This document shows, piece after piece, positions 13,501-25,547 of a stretch of DNA of 64,000 nucleotides. Within the stretch, counting starts at the first letter, position 1; each line of letters opens with the position of its first letter. The stretch covers positions 4,380,731 to 4,444,730 of the forward strand of contig NW_003101680.1 of assembly GCF_000003855.2 (NCBI RefSeq), read 5' to 3'. Both the position numbers and the translations under genes were made by a program. The notes under the pieces are model-generated. The model had not been told where the DNA came from. It did not search any database and saw only the letters and a list, made by a program, of their open reading frames with translations. The DNA is from Blastomyces gilchristii SLH14081. Taxonomy: Eukaryota; Ascomycota; Eurotiomycetes; Onygenales; Ajellomycetaceae.

Positions 13501-15774
13501 TCTTTGCTTATTAATGTATAAGCAGATTTAACTCTTCTATATCAGAGATATGAAATGTTCTTCTTATATTAGTTGATAGAATTATATAAATCATTTTCTT
13601 TCTATCAGTTAACTGCATATGACACATACATCATTGAATCTGTGAATTGAATCTTTGAAATCAATTAAGTTCAAGAATAAGATCATATTTCACATTCTGC
13701 AGCTCTCACACTCAAATATAGCAAGATTATTCTTCAAAGTACAAGAAAACTCTTACTCTTATGAATAATATTAAATATCACTTATCAGATAATCTTATAC
13801 ATTGAGAATTCTTCACTCAGCAGACTTCTTTCAGTCTTCAAATCATATAATTATTAATATATTATGTAGAAGCTTCTGTGTTCACTAACACTTTTACAGC
13901 TATCTCTCAATTCTCATTCAAGTGCTCTCTATATATTAACATTTCAGGTCTCAAGGCATTGAGATGAACATTTACTTCATTCTCACTCATATCTCAGTCA
14001 GAAGCCTGCTTTCTCTTAATATTTACAGAATTCAGAGAATCATTTAACACAGACATCTTTTTCACTTTGAAGACTTTTCATAGAATATCAGTAAGTGTCT
14101 CTGAGCTCACTGATTCTGCTAGTTTTTTGACTCTCTTGCTTCTCTTAACTGTATATGCTGTGTGCAATTCTTTGCATCATGATTTTAACATTTACAGTTG
14201 AAGCATGCTTGATACTTGTAATATCAAGATTTTCACTCAGAGAATTTCTTTCTCAGAGGATTCAGTGCTTTAGCAATACTATTCAGATCTAGATTCATTA
14301 TATTCAGATATATAGCCTGTATTATAGAAGTCTGATTATCTGTTCTTTATTAAGATATACTCAATTGCAGTATTTTCTGTTATAATTGACTCACTTGTTT
14401 CTGTATAATGAGAATATTATATGCTTCTTTCATCATATCTGATTGTAAGATTAAGCATTTTCATTCTACTCTTAACTCAGGTGTAAGATCATGAATGAAG
14501 ATCTGTAAACAGAAGAGTATTAAAAGCTCTTCATTCAACATAAGATAGTATAAGCTGAAGTGTATAAAGTATAATATAAGATCACTCACTTGTCTATACT
14601 CAGTGAAGCATTTATAACACTTATCTTATATATTCACTTTTTCAAAGTTGTGTAAGATTCATTTAAAAAACTTATTTCATATTTATGAGAATGAATATCA
14701 CTCTGAGTCTGTTAGATTCATCTTTTCATTAGTTATTTATAATGACTTTGCTTTTTCATATAGAAATATAACAGATCTTAAGACTTGTTGAAATTTCATT
14801 GACTATCTGTCTGTGAGTTCATGTTCAATTTAATAATATAATTGTATCTGACTTAGTCAGCTGATTATAGCATTATTTTTTCAGTTGTTATTGAAGCTTA
14901 GTAGCTCTGACAGATCTTCTGACTTGATATATTCTCTGCTTGAATTCTCATCATATACAGCAGTCTCAGATGATGTGTACACTTCTGAGAAAGTTGTGAA
15001 TAATCATGATAAGATCTTCAGATTCAGTGTGATTATCTGTCTGTGTAAATATTTGATCTTCTGTTGCAGGTCTATGATCTGGTTTTCTCTATTCTTATTA
15101 ATGATGATGATTGTGTCAGTGAAGCTCTTCATAGTGAATACTTGATTTACAGTGAATATCAATTGTTACTTAGCTTTCATCTCAGCCTGTCACTGCATAT
15201 ACAAGGTCTCAATCTCATTTAGAATTCTCATACATATACAGAGTTTCATTTCTGATTCAGTAATCTCAGCTGCTTTTCTTACTGCTTTGAGTAAACTCTT
15301 CAGAAGGTTCTGCATATCTTCTAGTTCAGATAGCAGAGAAGAATGTTGTTCATATTGACTAGAAAAGATGTTCATTTCAGTTGTTTCTCATTGATTGTAC
15401 AATGTCTATTGTTATATTATTATATAATTATATTATGATATGATTTCTGTTATTATTATACAACTTCAGTAATAATCATCTCTCTTTTTATTCTTCTGAG
15501 TAGAAAGTGATCTTCTTTGAATCTGATTCACTGCTCTCATTTCTTTTCTCACATCTTATTCATTTATATATATAACATTTGTCTGAGCATGAAGTTTTTC
15601 TTCAATAAGTAGAGTAGTATCAATCAGATGCTCTTTCACTCATCACTTCTTCATACACTATCTTTTGAGATGTTTTAGAATCACACTGATATGATAACTA
15701 TGAATTGCTTTGTAGATGAAATTACCACACTCTGAAGAAGCCTGCACTTCTCACTGATTTTTAGACATGCTATC
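10515..15774 (-). mobile_element. Hypermutated Ty3/gypsy element, minus strand, copy 1
   Basis: On the minus strand, from right to left, gag starts with an ATG near 15,769 and contains a coiled-coil-like stretch (15,190-15,375). A canonical CCHC knuckle follows near 14,190-14,230 (CFNCKC, H, KNC). Reverse transcriptase is at about 12,600-13,250 (YLNNILVFSNSYNEYLKYLD), then RNase H at about 12,000-12,450. Integrase core is at about 11,250-11,550 (EILTDND), then the SFYLLYELHLCIS block near 11,060-11,110 and a GPY/F-like module near 10,800-10,900. Stops and missing catalytic residues (the usual YLDD reads YLNN) show it is dead. Duplicated block B follows pol. This is the only copy in the window with the gag end. 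Confidence 0.85.
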
Positions 15775-15954
15775 AGATATGATTCAAAGGTTGCTTGAGT
15801 TAGTGTACAATTACAGACGTATACTGGCTTCTTATATATGTTATACTAAATTAATTAGTGGCTGCTATGGCCTCTTGACATTCGTAAGCATATTCGGAAG
15901 CGGCCGCGTTATTATCCGGCGGTCGTACATTCTTCTGAATCACAAAGATGTGAT
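15775..15954. mobile_element. 162-bp short element with 9-bp target-site duplication (right copy)
   Basis: The element proper is 15,784-15,945, flanked by agatatgat (15,775-15,783) and agatgtgat (15,946-15,954), which differ by one transition. It keeps dense CpGs near 15,895-15,925 (for example ggaagcggccgcg) between hypermutated gypsy copies. It has no terminal inverted repeats of note and no A/B boxes. It sits exactly between the gag start of gypsy copy 1 and the pol end of gypsy copy 2, so a short LTR or LTR fragment shared by tandem copies is an alternative. The TSD favours a non-autonomous insertion. Confidence 0.5.
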
Positions 15955-17014
15955 GTTTATCTAATTTCTTCATTAATTTTCATTCTTTTCTTATAATTAT
16001 GAAAAGATTGAAATAAGTGAGATTATCTGATTTGTAAGCATCTATGATTTCTCTTACTTTGTGAGACTTTTTAATTATAAGTCTCTTCTTTTTCAATACT
16101 AATGATAGTGCTGTGAATAATTATAATCTGCTCAGGTCTTGCATCTTTGTCTTTATAAAATGTGAATCATTTATTAAGTTGTATAAGACTCATCTCTCTA
16201 GTTCTTTCAATGCATATATTCTCAGAGAATGTGATTTGAGTATTTTATATGACTTAAATCACCTAGATTGAAACTTCTCAGACCTCTTATTATGTATAAG
16301 AACTCATGTTCCTATCTTGAGACTCAATTTCTTAACTAGTGAGTCTCATATTCTTTTCAATTGACTTGCTCAGTTTAGAAGTAACTTATTAGCTTTTATA
16401 CATGCATGGCTGATCTCTTGCAATCTTGATTTCACATTCACAACTGCTGTGTCTGTGACTATTGTATTTGCAACTATTGTTTCTGCTGTGTCTGTAACTG
16501 CTGTGTTCACAATCACTGTTCTCTCTCTCATCTTTTTCAAAGCATTCTCTGAGATGCGCGGATGCAATTCATACAACAGATAGAATGATGAATACTTGAA
16601 GACTGCATACTGTTGAATCTGTGTGACTAATAGCATCTCTTTAAGATATTCATTTCATAGTCTTGTAGACTTGCTCACTAGATATTGTATTAGCATGTTG
16701 CTCAAGATTTCATTCAAGTATTTCATCTTTCTATTTATTAGCAGGTGATATAATACTATTCTATAATATCTTATCTATAACTGATTCATGAAATGCCTTA
16801 TTACTTCTTCTATGAGATTTATATGATTATCAGTTAGAATCTCATGTAATATTTCATAGTTGATATAGATCTCATTATGTAGAAACTTTGTCATTATCTT
16901 CTCTATTATCTCTGAAACTGCTTTTGTGACTGGCCAGTCAGTAGTGTAGTCAATAGCAGTGATTATTCAATGATTTTCATTTGATGTTTATAATAATATG
17001 TCTATGAGATTCAT

Positions 17015-18061
17015 TATTATTATTATTATTATTATTCTTCAATTATAGATGTATGCAGTCAGAGACTATGCCATCTACCTGAGAACCTTTAGATCTCAGG
17101 GTTTTTCCTATATCTATAGAGTCAACTATTATACATTTATCAATTTCAGATATGCAAAATCAGAAAATTCCAGCTCAGAATACAAAAACTGTTTACAAAT
17201 TGCAGTATTTCAACACCTTCTGATACTTTGAAACCATTTGAAAATATTGTGACAAAGGAAAAGAGAACATAGTCTTAAAGATAGACATATTAAGTAGATA
17301 GATAGAAAAGAACAGAAAGAAACAAGTACAGTAAAGAGAGACTATAACAAAACAAAATTATTAAAAGATAGTGTATAGCTGTTTTAACAGACTATATTTA
17401 ATCAATTTCCACCTCTTCATATTCAGATACTTCTGAATGCAGCCATTTTCTTATAGCTACTTGAGTTTCTGAAAGAAAGTCTATTAAGTATTTAATTCCT
17501 GTCTCAGTTGAGAATAAGAACCTCATATTTAATTGATTTAAATCATACTTCTTCTTTAATCTGACTCTGAGACTATTGTATAATGCACAATGCATTACAA
17601 TATGCTCAGGATTTTTATTCACATTGCAGAATGAGCACTCTGTTGAATCAAATCTATCATCAAATCTTTGTATATAGGATTTGAAATAACTATGTCCTAG
17701 TTTCAGCTGAATTATAGATGAGAATATTTTCTTTTTACATTTAATTGAACAAGATTTCCACTTTGGTTTTGTCTCAAATCTTGAATAATGTATGCTCTTC
17801 TTTTGTTTCTGCCAGCTTTCATTTCACTTGTTTAAACAAGATTCTTTTATCTTTCTCTTTATGAAAGATCAGAATACTGTTTTTTGAATAGATCTGCTTA
17901 ATTCTGCACCCTTTTTTGCAGCTGAATCAGCCAATTCATTGCCATGAATATTCATATGAGCAGGAACTCAATGCAGATTAATTATCAGTTTTGATATTCT
18001 TCTCTCTTGAATTTTCAAAACAGAGTTTAAAATCAGTTCAAGATTCATTTGATCATTATGA
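17015..18061 (-). mobile_element. 5'-truncated LINE (Tad1-like) 3' end with RNase H and zinc motif
   Basis: A 1,047-bp insertion flanked by a perfect 13-bp duplication ctatgagattcat (17,002-17,014 and 18,062-18,074). On the minus strand it ends in an (AAT)n tail (plus-strand tattattatt at 17,015-17,036). Near 17,910-17,990 the minus strand reads an RNase H C-terminal block, PAHMNIHGNELADSAAKKG, preceded by a stop where the family has Trp. Further on is a zinc-knuckle-like end, CSFC then PEHIVMHC (about 17,590-17,640), in the 74-codon open frame 17,398-17,622. RNase H plus this terminal motif is typical of fungal Tad1-clade LINEs. It lacks the reverse transcriptase, so it is dead on arrival. 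It is less mutated than its gypsy host. Confidence 0.85.
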
Positions 18062-18764
18062 CTATGAGATTCATCTCTCATTATTTAAATAATTGTATTG
18101 TACATTTTATCTGATATTATACTTTCGTACATTCTAATCCTTTCTTAGATTCTTTTACAACCTGATAATTCAGACACTTGTAAGTATACATCTGAATGTC
18201 CTCAGTTATGCTTGATTAGTATACTCTTAATTCAAGTACACTGATGAGTTCAGAGCTTTCTAAGTGACTGAATTTCTTATATATATGAGTTATCAAGTCA
18301 TGTCTAAATAAATATTTCAGATAGAAAGCTTCTACATATTCTAGATTATAATAAAGTATAACATTATTTTTTAATTTTCTTAGCTTGAAGTTCAGAAGCA
18401 TTTCTTGTATCACTTTTATAAGATGCTTATTATCTGACACTTTACTATTCTTTAAGTAAGAGATTATTGTATTCACTTATTCTGATTTCTTATATTCTCT
18501 CAGTGTGTTTAATACAAACTTCTCTTATATTTGATTCATAGAACTCTCACTCATGAAATCAAGTCTGTGACTGATTGTATCAGATATCACAGTATTCAAT
18601 CTCTTTCAGTATTTAATATAAATATTGTACACTTGAAACTCTGAGATTTAATATACTAAATATTTGAAAGATTTTATTGTTAATTATAGATAGATAAGGC
18701 TTTCATAATCTGTGATCACTGTTGTTATATATCTGTTGTTAATATATCTATCTCACAATACTAG

Positions 18765-19067
18765 TGCAGCATACATCATCTGTAGTGTATGCCGATCACG
18801 TATCATACATGTAAAAAGGTAAATCTTGTCTTATTCTTCAAGATGGAGATGGGCGGACGCCCCTATATATATATATATACATGCTTGTTTGTTTATTGTG
18901 ATTGACTTTTATAGAAGGAAGAAGCAGAAGCCTCAGAAAGAAAGAGGTGAAAGTCTCAGAAAGAAAGAGACAGAAGTCTCAGAAAGAGATGAAAGCCTCA
19001 GAAAGAAAGAGACAGAAGTCTCAGAAAGAAGTGAAAGCTCTGAGAAGTAGTAAGAGTGAATGTCACA
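18765..19067 (-). repeat. Left LTR (3' LTR of the minus-strand element)
   Basis: 303 bp, TG...CA, with a TA-rich run (tatatatatatatatac) and an internal array of about 24-bp units of the form agaagcctcagaaagaaagagg at about 18,917-19,040. Pairs exactly in length with 27,813-28,115. Confidence 0.92.
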
Positions 19068-19640
19068 GTTTCTCTGTCTGAAAAGAAGCGGACATCTGAA
19101 AATAAGGTGACAGAAAAAAAAGCTAAACCTAATAAGAAATGAGTTAGGCATTTTTCAGATGCGGGTTAATATCCTCCTTGTGTGAAGAGCAGGTAAAGAA
19201 AGGAGTTGAAACAATGAGATAATAATAACACAATGATAAAGAATCTGAGACAACAAGATGATAGATATCATAGAGAATCTTTGTCTTTTACAGATATCAT
19301 ATGAATATAATGAGGTGATAATGAAACAATGACTATGAATGAGATAAAGAATCTGAGACAACAAGACAATAGAAGTCATAAGAATGAATAAGTAGATAAA
19401 AGATGAAGAACTGTAAAATTCAGAGTGAACACAGATGAAAGAGAACAAGAGAATTGAGAATGATAAAGAGACAGATCTTCTGTCAGAAGACTGAGAGTAA
19501 TGTGAATGAATGATTTGTAAGTATATAATGTGATCAGTCATTCTCTTCTTCTTATTTTTCTTTTCTCTTTCTTATTATCTTTTCATCATCATTTTCATTA
19601 TCATAAAAAATTTTCATTGAAATCTAGAGAACTTGCAGCA

Positions 19641-21431
19641 ATGAGTTTAAGAAAGATATTCAGAATATCAGATGTGAAAGAAGTGATTGATCAGATCAAT
19701 TACCTTGACAGAAATAGCATAAGAAGAGTATTGAAAAGGTTATTTCAGTCATTGAGTCAGAAAGAGTGTAATACTCTTCTTGAGACTGCAGAGAAGATAA
19801 ATAAAATTGAAGAGTCAGAATCTCATTCTTTGATATCTAAGATAGTTTCAAGAAGTGATGAGGAAAAGACAGTTACACCTCATTATCAGTCAGCTAGGTT
19901 ACATGATCAGAAAGCTGCAGATGAATCAGTGAAGAAATCTGAGAGTGAAAGCTCAAAAGATTCAGATGTGACTGTAGAGAGATTTAAACAGAAGTTTATT
20001 ACATCATTCATTGAGCTAAAGAAGTCATGGTCTTCAAATACACATGAATTCTCTGACAGAGATACAGATGCAGAGGCAGTGACTGAAGATGAGATGAAGT
20101 CAGTAGCTCAGATAGAAGTGAAAGTGAAGTCAGCAGCAGAAGACATTTATGAGAAGAAAGATGAAGAGAAATCAGAGCTGACTGAAGCAGATAAACAGTG
20201 ATGAAGGAATAGTTAAAAGTAATATAGTATATTAGAGAATAATGTGCTGAAGAGAATGAGATGAAAGAGAGTTATTGAAGATGATCAGATGCCTTGACTG
20301 TGAGACATGACTCATATGTACTGTCTGTATCATGATGACAAAATCAATCTATGCTTTCAGAAGAATGGGAAGCCAGCCCAGCTGAGTGTATCAATAATGC
20401 AGGATCCGACTGTAGAAGAACTTGTGAATGCCATATCAATTATTGAAAGACTTGCAGAATGCAGTGAGAAAATGCTATTTATAAACTGTGAATTTTTTGT
20501 CCTGCTCAGTCAGCAGTTGATCAAGCAGCTGAAATGAATACTCATGTAATGAAAGTTGCAGTAACAGATGACAAATGATGACTTGATTATTCTGAGAACA
20601 GTTGATTTCAAAGGTTCAGCTAATTGAAATGTCATTATTCTTCAAACTCGCAGAGAAGTAGCTCTCACATCTTGTCAGTCTTATACAGTGAGTCATAGAT
20701 GATTTGAAGAGTGTGTGATTGCTTCTTCAGATGATAACTGAACTCAGCAGGGATATGATGCTTATATCAACTGTCAGTGAGATAACAAGAATGCCTGCTG
20801 TTCTTTAAATTATCATAGCTGATACAGATTTGAAAAAAACACTGACAATCTGCTGTTTAGAGAAAGTGTGCTGAGATTTGAGAAGACTGTGAGTACAGAC
20901 AGAGATGACACTATTGAAGATAGTGATGTGAATGAAAACAATTTGACCTTTGTCTCTGCTGAGAAGATACTCACTTTCTTGAAATAAAAGATCTTGGATC
21001 TGGTCACTCTGAAACCTATTAAGCATATTCAAATTAGTGAGAAGAATATCAGTTCAACTCCTGTCAGAGTGATTGAGGACATCAAGATAAGCAGTGAGCA
21101 GCAGTCATTAATTTTATCTTTCAGAGATTAGACTATCAACTGTATGACACAGAATCTGAAGATGTTAAGACAGTCATCTAATCTTGATAAATATAATCTG
21201 AACACTGTGCAGGCTGCTCAGAAGAAGTTAGACAAGATCAGAGAATTTACTAATATAATCTCAGCTGTGAATGACATCATCAATAACAATCATTTCTTCA
21301 AGCTGTCTAGTAAGGCACACTTCAGTGATCTCATGAATGATGACCTGTTAGCAGACATTGCATTCTGAGATGCATGTCTCACTAAACAGAAGATGAAGCT
21401 GCAACATGAGCTTGAGAATGATTGATAAGAG
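19641..21431 (+). pseudogene. Extra ~600-codon reading frame antisense to gag-pol in the LTR element
   Basis: All large plus-strand open segments here (from 19,641; 20,307-20,537; 21,144-21,368) fall in the same frame. The stops between them are mostly TGA, with some TAA, as TGG and CGA codons give under C-to-T change. The first 186 codons are stop-free (MSLRKIFRISDVKEV onward), acidic and Ser/Glu/Lys-rich. Later parts read CLYHDDKINLCFQKNGK and LRQSSNLDKYNLNTVQAAQK, giving a hydrophilic, partly helical protein of about 600 residues. I recognise no domain. A longer open stretch reaches back to 19,530, but its start is a hydrophobic run that looks non-coding. The end is uncertain (stops cluster at about 21,366-21,435). 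Alternatives: a captured host gene, or a nested element whose edges I cannot see. Confidence 0.6.
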
Positions 21432-21639
21432 ACTTAAAGTAAATGTGATGAGTGAAAGATCTCTGATTTTACTTTTCTTTATTCTGTTTTCTTCTTTTTT
21501 CTTTTCCTTCTGCAGTCAGTAGTTAAAAATAGTGATAATGAATTTTCTTTTCTTTTCTTCTTTTCCTCTTTTTTCTTGTTATTTTTACTCATGATATTCT
21601 CTTTCTTGTCTGTCTCTCTTAGACTTGATATGATCACCC

Positions 21640-24600
21640 GCGAGGTCTCTTGATCATGAAGACTTTGACAAGATCTGAAGTATTCTCTGTGATCATGTCA
21701 AGAGGTTTCCAGGTCAGATCTTCATATTCTCTTCACTTGATCTGAAGATATGTTTTTCTCCTCTCTGTGCATTTGCTGATGATCTTTTCAATTTCAAATT
21801 GAGGCTGATTAGTCACAATGACTGACTCTGAGAATGGATATTCAAGGTCTGCAGGACGTAGAAGTGTTTTTTTCAAATGAATGACAGAAATGACAGAGTG
21901 CATGCATCACTTGAGAGAAAGTAGTAGATGAAAGACAACATCAGAGACTTTCACAACAACCTTAAACAGGCCAGTCTGCAGGGATGAGATCTTTGAAGAT
22001 TCTTGAATAGTATATTCTTTTTCATTCTTGCAGGCCAGGTTAAGGAAGACAAAGTCACTCATCTTGATAACTGATTGAGTGTGAGAGTGGTTGAAAGATT
22101 CTGTCATTTTGATCTTTACAAGGGTATATAAATCTAGAATGTTCTGCTGTACAGCATCACAGACTGTAATGAATTCAGTCATATCTGTCAGAGCTTCTTT
22201 ATCCCTCAGCAGCAGTCATCTTGGCTTGACTTCTGTGAGTAATTCAAATGAGGAGACTACTGCTGAATGAGCGGCTACTGAGTTCAGAGCTCTTTTCACC
22301 TGATTGAGTAGAATTCTCTAAGATGATTCATACTTATCTATGAGAAGTGCTTGTAAGATGATTTCAATAGTAAGATTGATTCACTCACTCTGACCATTTG
22401 AATAAGAATTATAGACAGTCATCATCCAGCTCTTGATTTCTATCTGTTGAAGAATGCTCTTTCAAAATTGCAATATGAATTTGAGATTTCTATCTGAGAT
22501 AATGATCAGTGAGAGCTGCTAGCAGCAGACTACTTCTCTGTAGAACTCTTTCACTCATCACAGAGCATTTCATTTCTCTTACTCAGTGATTAGAATGATG
22601 ACTTTCAAGAATTTGTCTGTGACTGTCAGTATTGTGTCACAGCTGTTGCTTATCAGCAATTCTGTAATGAAATTGATTGATAGAATCTCAAATAATTCTT
22701 TCAGAGATGAGATGAGATGTGATTTCCCTCACTGAAAGTGATTTAACAGCTTAGACAGTTGATAATTGAGACAATGTGAGATGCAATCAAGAATCCATTT
22801 ATAAGTGTGAGATAAGAAGAAGAATCAGTGCATAATGTCTTCTGTTCAATGAAGATCTGAGTGTCTGACAGCATTATAACACATGCAGATGAGATCTTCT
22901 GCTAAGATCTGTATAATACAGAGACAGTTGTTGACAAAGAATAGAAGACTATCTTGAAGTGTGAATGAATGATATTTTCTCTCTTACATCACTTTACAAT
23001 AGATCTTTCTCAAGGCTGAATTAGCTGATAGATTCTTACACAATTGATCTTTGATATCATTTGAGAGAGTGATGCCTATGTTGAATACAGCAGTAATGAA
23101 CTCATTCTTGATTTTATTAACTTGCTGAGTGAGTGCTTAGTGTATCTTTTCTTAATCATCTTGAGAAATCTCTTCAGAATTGTCTGTGAGAGTGTGTAAT
23201 TAAAAGAGAGTATCAACATTGTGATGTAAAGTGTCTTTACAATAGTGGATTTTCATGCATGAAATATACATGCTAAGAATCAGGGCTCAATTCATCAATT
23301 AATAGCTCTGATGATCTGTGACAGATGACTGAAGAGTGAATATGAGTGTAATGTGATCAGTCGTAATAATGAATTTACTGTTAAGATATTGAGAAAGCTT
23401 TTTCAGAGTCTATATCAATCTCAAGCGCTCTAATTCAGTCACTTAATATCATCTCTCTGTCAGGTTCAATTGTTGTGATAGAAATAGAATGAGTCTCTCA
23501 ATCTCATCAGTGCTCATCTGATGCAGTGTGATCTCTATTCTGCACTGTTTACTAGAATTCATGTACATGATGAACAGTCACTTGAAGTCAGGGTATACTC
23601 TCATGAGAGCATCCATTAAGGCCTGTTTAACAGTATTGAAGAAAAGTTAAGCCTCTGTGAGTAGGGCTTGAAATTGCAGGAATACTTCAAACTCAATCAA
23701 TTTAGTTCTTACTGTATACAATACTCTTTTCTGACCTGTTCAGGGGCTGTTATGCAGCATTCTGATTTTAAGTGTTTTCAGTGCTTCTATCTTATCTGTG
23801 TAGAAGTCTATGAAGTTGTGATAGTAGTTGAAGAGGTTAATAACTCTCTTCAGCTCTCTGAGAGTTATAGAGAAGGCCAGGTTTATAATAGTAGCTATCT
23901 TCTCCTTCTGAGTGAATATTCTCAGTCAGTTAATATAATGGCCCAGTAAACACACAGAGAGATAGATGAAATGATATTTAAATAAGAATATCATCACTTC
24001 AGATGCCTTGAGAGCAGTGAATACTACCTGCATGTGATGAAGATGATCATTTAGCAAACATGAGAAGATGATGATGTTATCAATATAGATTAAGATGAAT
24101 CACTACAAGAATTGTGCCAGTATCTCTTTCATATGTTGCTGAAAGAATTTAGGTGAGATTGTCAATTTCATTATAGTAACTGTAAAGTGTTTGAGCCCTC
24201 AGTGTGATGTGATAAAGATGGTTTTAAAGTGATTGAAATCTTCTATAAGCTGTTGAAAGAAGCCTTGACAGATATTCATTGATGAGAACACTATGAAAGT
24301 GCTCAATGACTGCAGAATATTCTGCTGTGTCAGTAAAGAATATACATTTGAAAGTAATTGTAGATTGATCTTTCACAAGTTCACAATCACACACAGTTTC
24401 TCTTTATGTCAGATCATGAATGTGAGAAAAGTGATAGAGTTCTTGATCTCAAGAGAAACTCTCTCAATTCTCTCATTTTGAATAAGTGAGTTCAAGATTT
24501 GATCAGCTGCTTTTCAATCCCTCTGTAAGAGAGAGTATGATCACTGCTTCAGTCTGAAAAAATTATTTTCATTAATAAACTGTAGTGACATCTTCACATT

Positions 24601-25500
24601 ATCTGAAAATAATCCCAGATTGAGATCAAAAAGTTTGTGATGTCAGTCAATGATCTTCTAAATTACTTTATAATCATCTGCTACTCAGTGATCTGATATC
24701 TGTACTTCAACTCACTCAGTGAGAGCATTCACTGTGAGAATCTGAATAGAATTGTCATGATCTTCTGTGTCTGTCAATAGAAATAATTTCACATGTGAGG
24801 TAGAAAACAGGGATAACTTCTCAATTGAATTATTATTGACAACATTGATGTCTGCAGAGCAGATGATGATTCTTTTTTACTTTTGTAACAGAGGAGAATT
24901 TCTACCTGCATGAATAGTGTCTCTGATGATCTTGATATTTATAGCATATTTCTTATGAAATACAATACACTTGTTATAAACATCAATGATGACTCTCACT
25001 AGTGATAATATATTATTTACTATAATCATATTGCATCTGAGATATCACATCAGATGGAATTCACTCTTCAGATGAAAAAGAGCCTCATCATTCATCTTTA
25101 GAGTGAGAGCTGTTGATATGAATAGATTCAATTTATTTATATTCAAATTAACTTCTTGAATATGCATACATCAGTCATGTGACAGAGCAGCTGACTGATA
25201 TTGAAGAAAGAATAAGCTTACTATCACTGCATTAATAAGTAATATATCTGCATCTATATCAATGCAAACTGAGAGATTGTCTCAGAGAGTATCAATGAGA
25301 ATGATAAGGAAGATGTAGAGTAAGTACTGCAGTCTGCTAACATGTTCTCAATCACTTGTGAGAACATCATACACTGTGATAGCATATATATCAGTGTTAA
25401 ACATACTCAGATAATTATCTGAGAGAGTATTCATGAATAAGACAGGCCTCTCAGTGTCTGACTTATTATCTATTTTTTCAACTCATTATCAGAATCTAGA
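21640..25500 (-). pseudogene. pol of the complete LTR element (degraded)
   Basis: Minus-strand reading gives a protease/reverse transcriptase region at about 25,400-23,650. It includes ILIYIDNIIIFS, then LLGHYI and an LFNYYHNFI block equivalent to the family's LGLANYYRRFI. RNase H (about 23,500-23,000) and an integrase core (about 22,950-22,200) follow. The end is chromodomain-like near 21,740-21,650: a residual TWKPLDMITENTSDL, as in TWEP-type chromodomains. TGA stops at former Trp codons occur throughout. Protein is not expected. Confidence 0.8.
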
Positions 25501-25547
25501 CTGAGATCTAGTTATAATAGATCATTATTCTCTTCTCTATCACTCTC

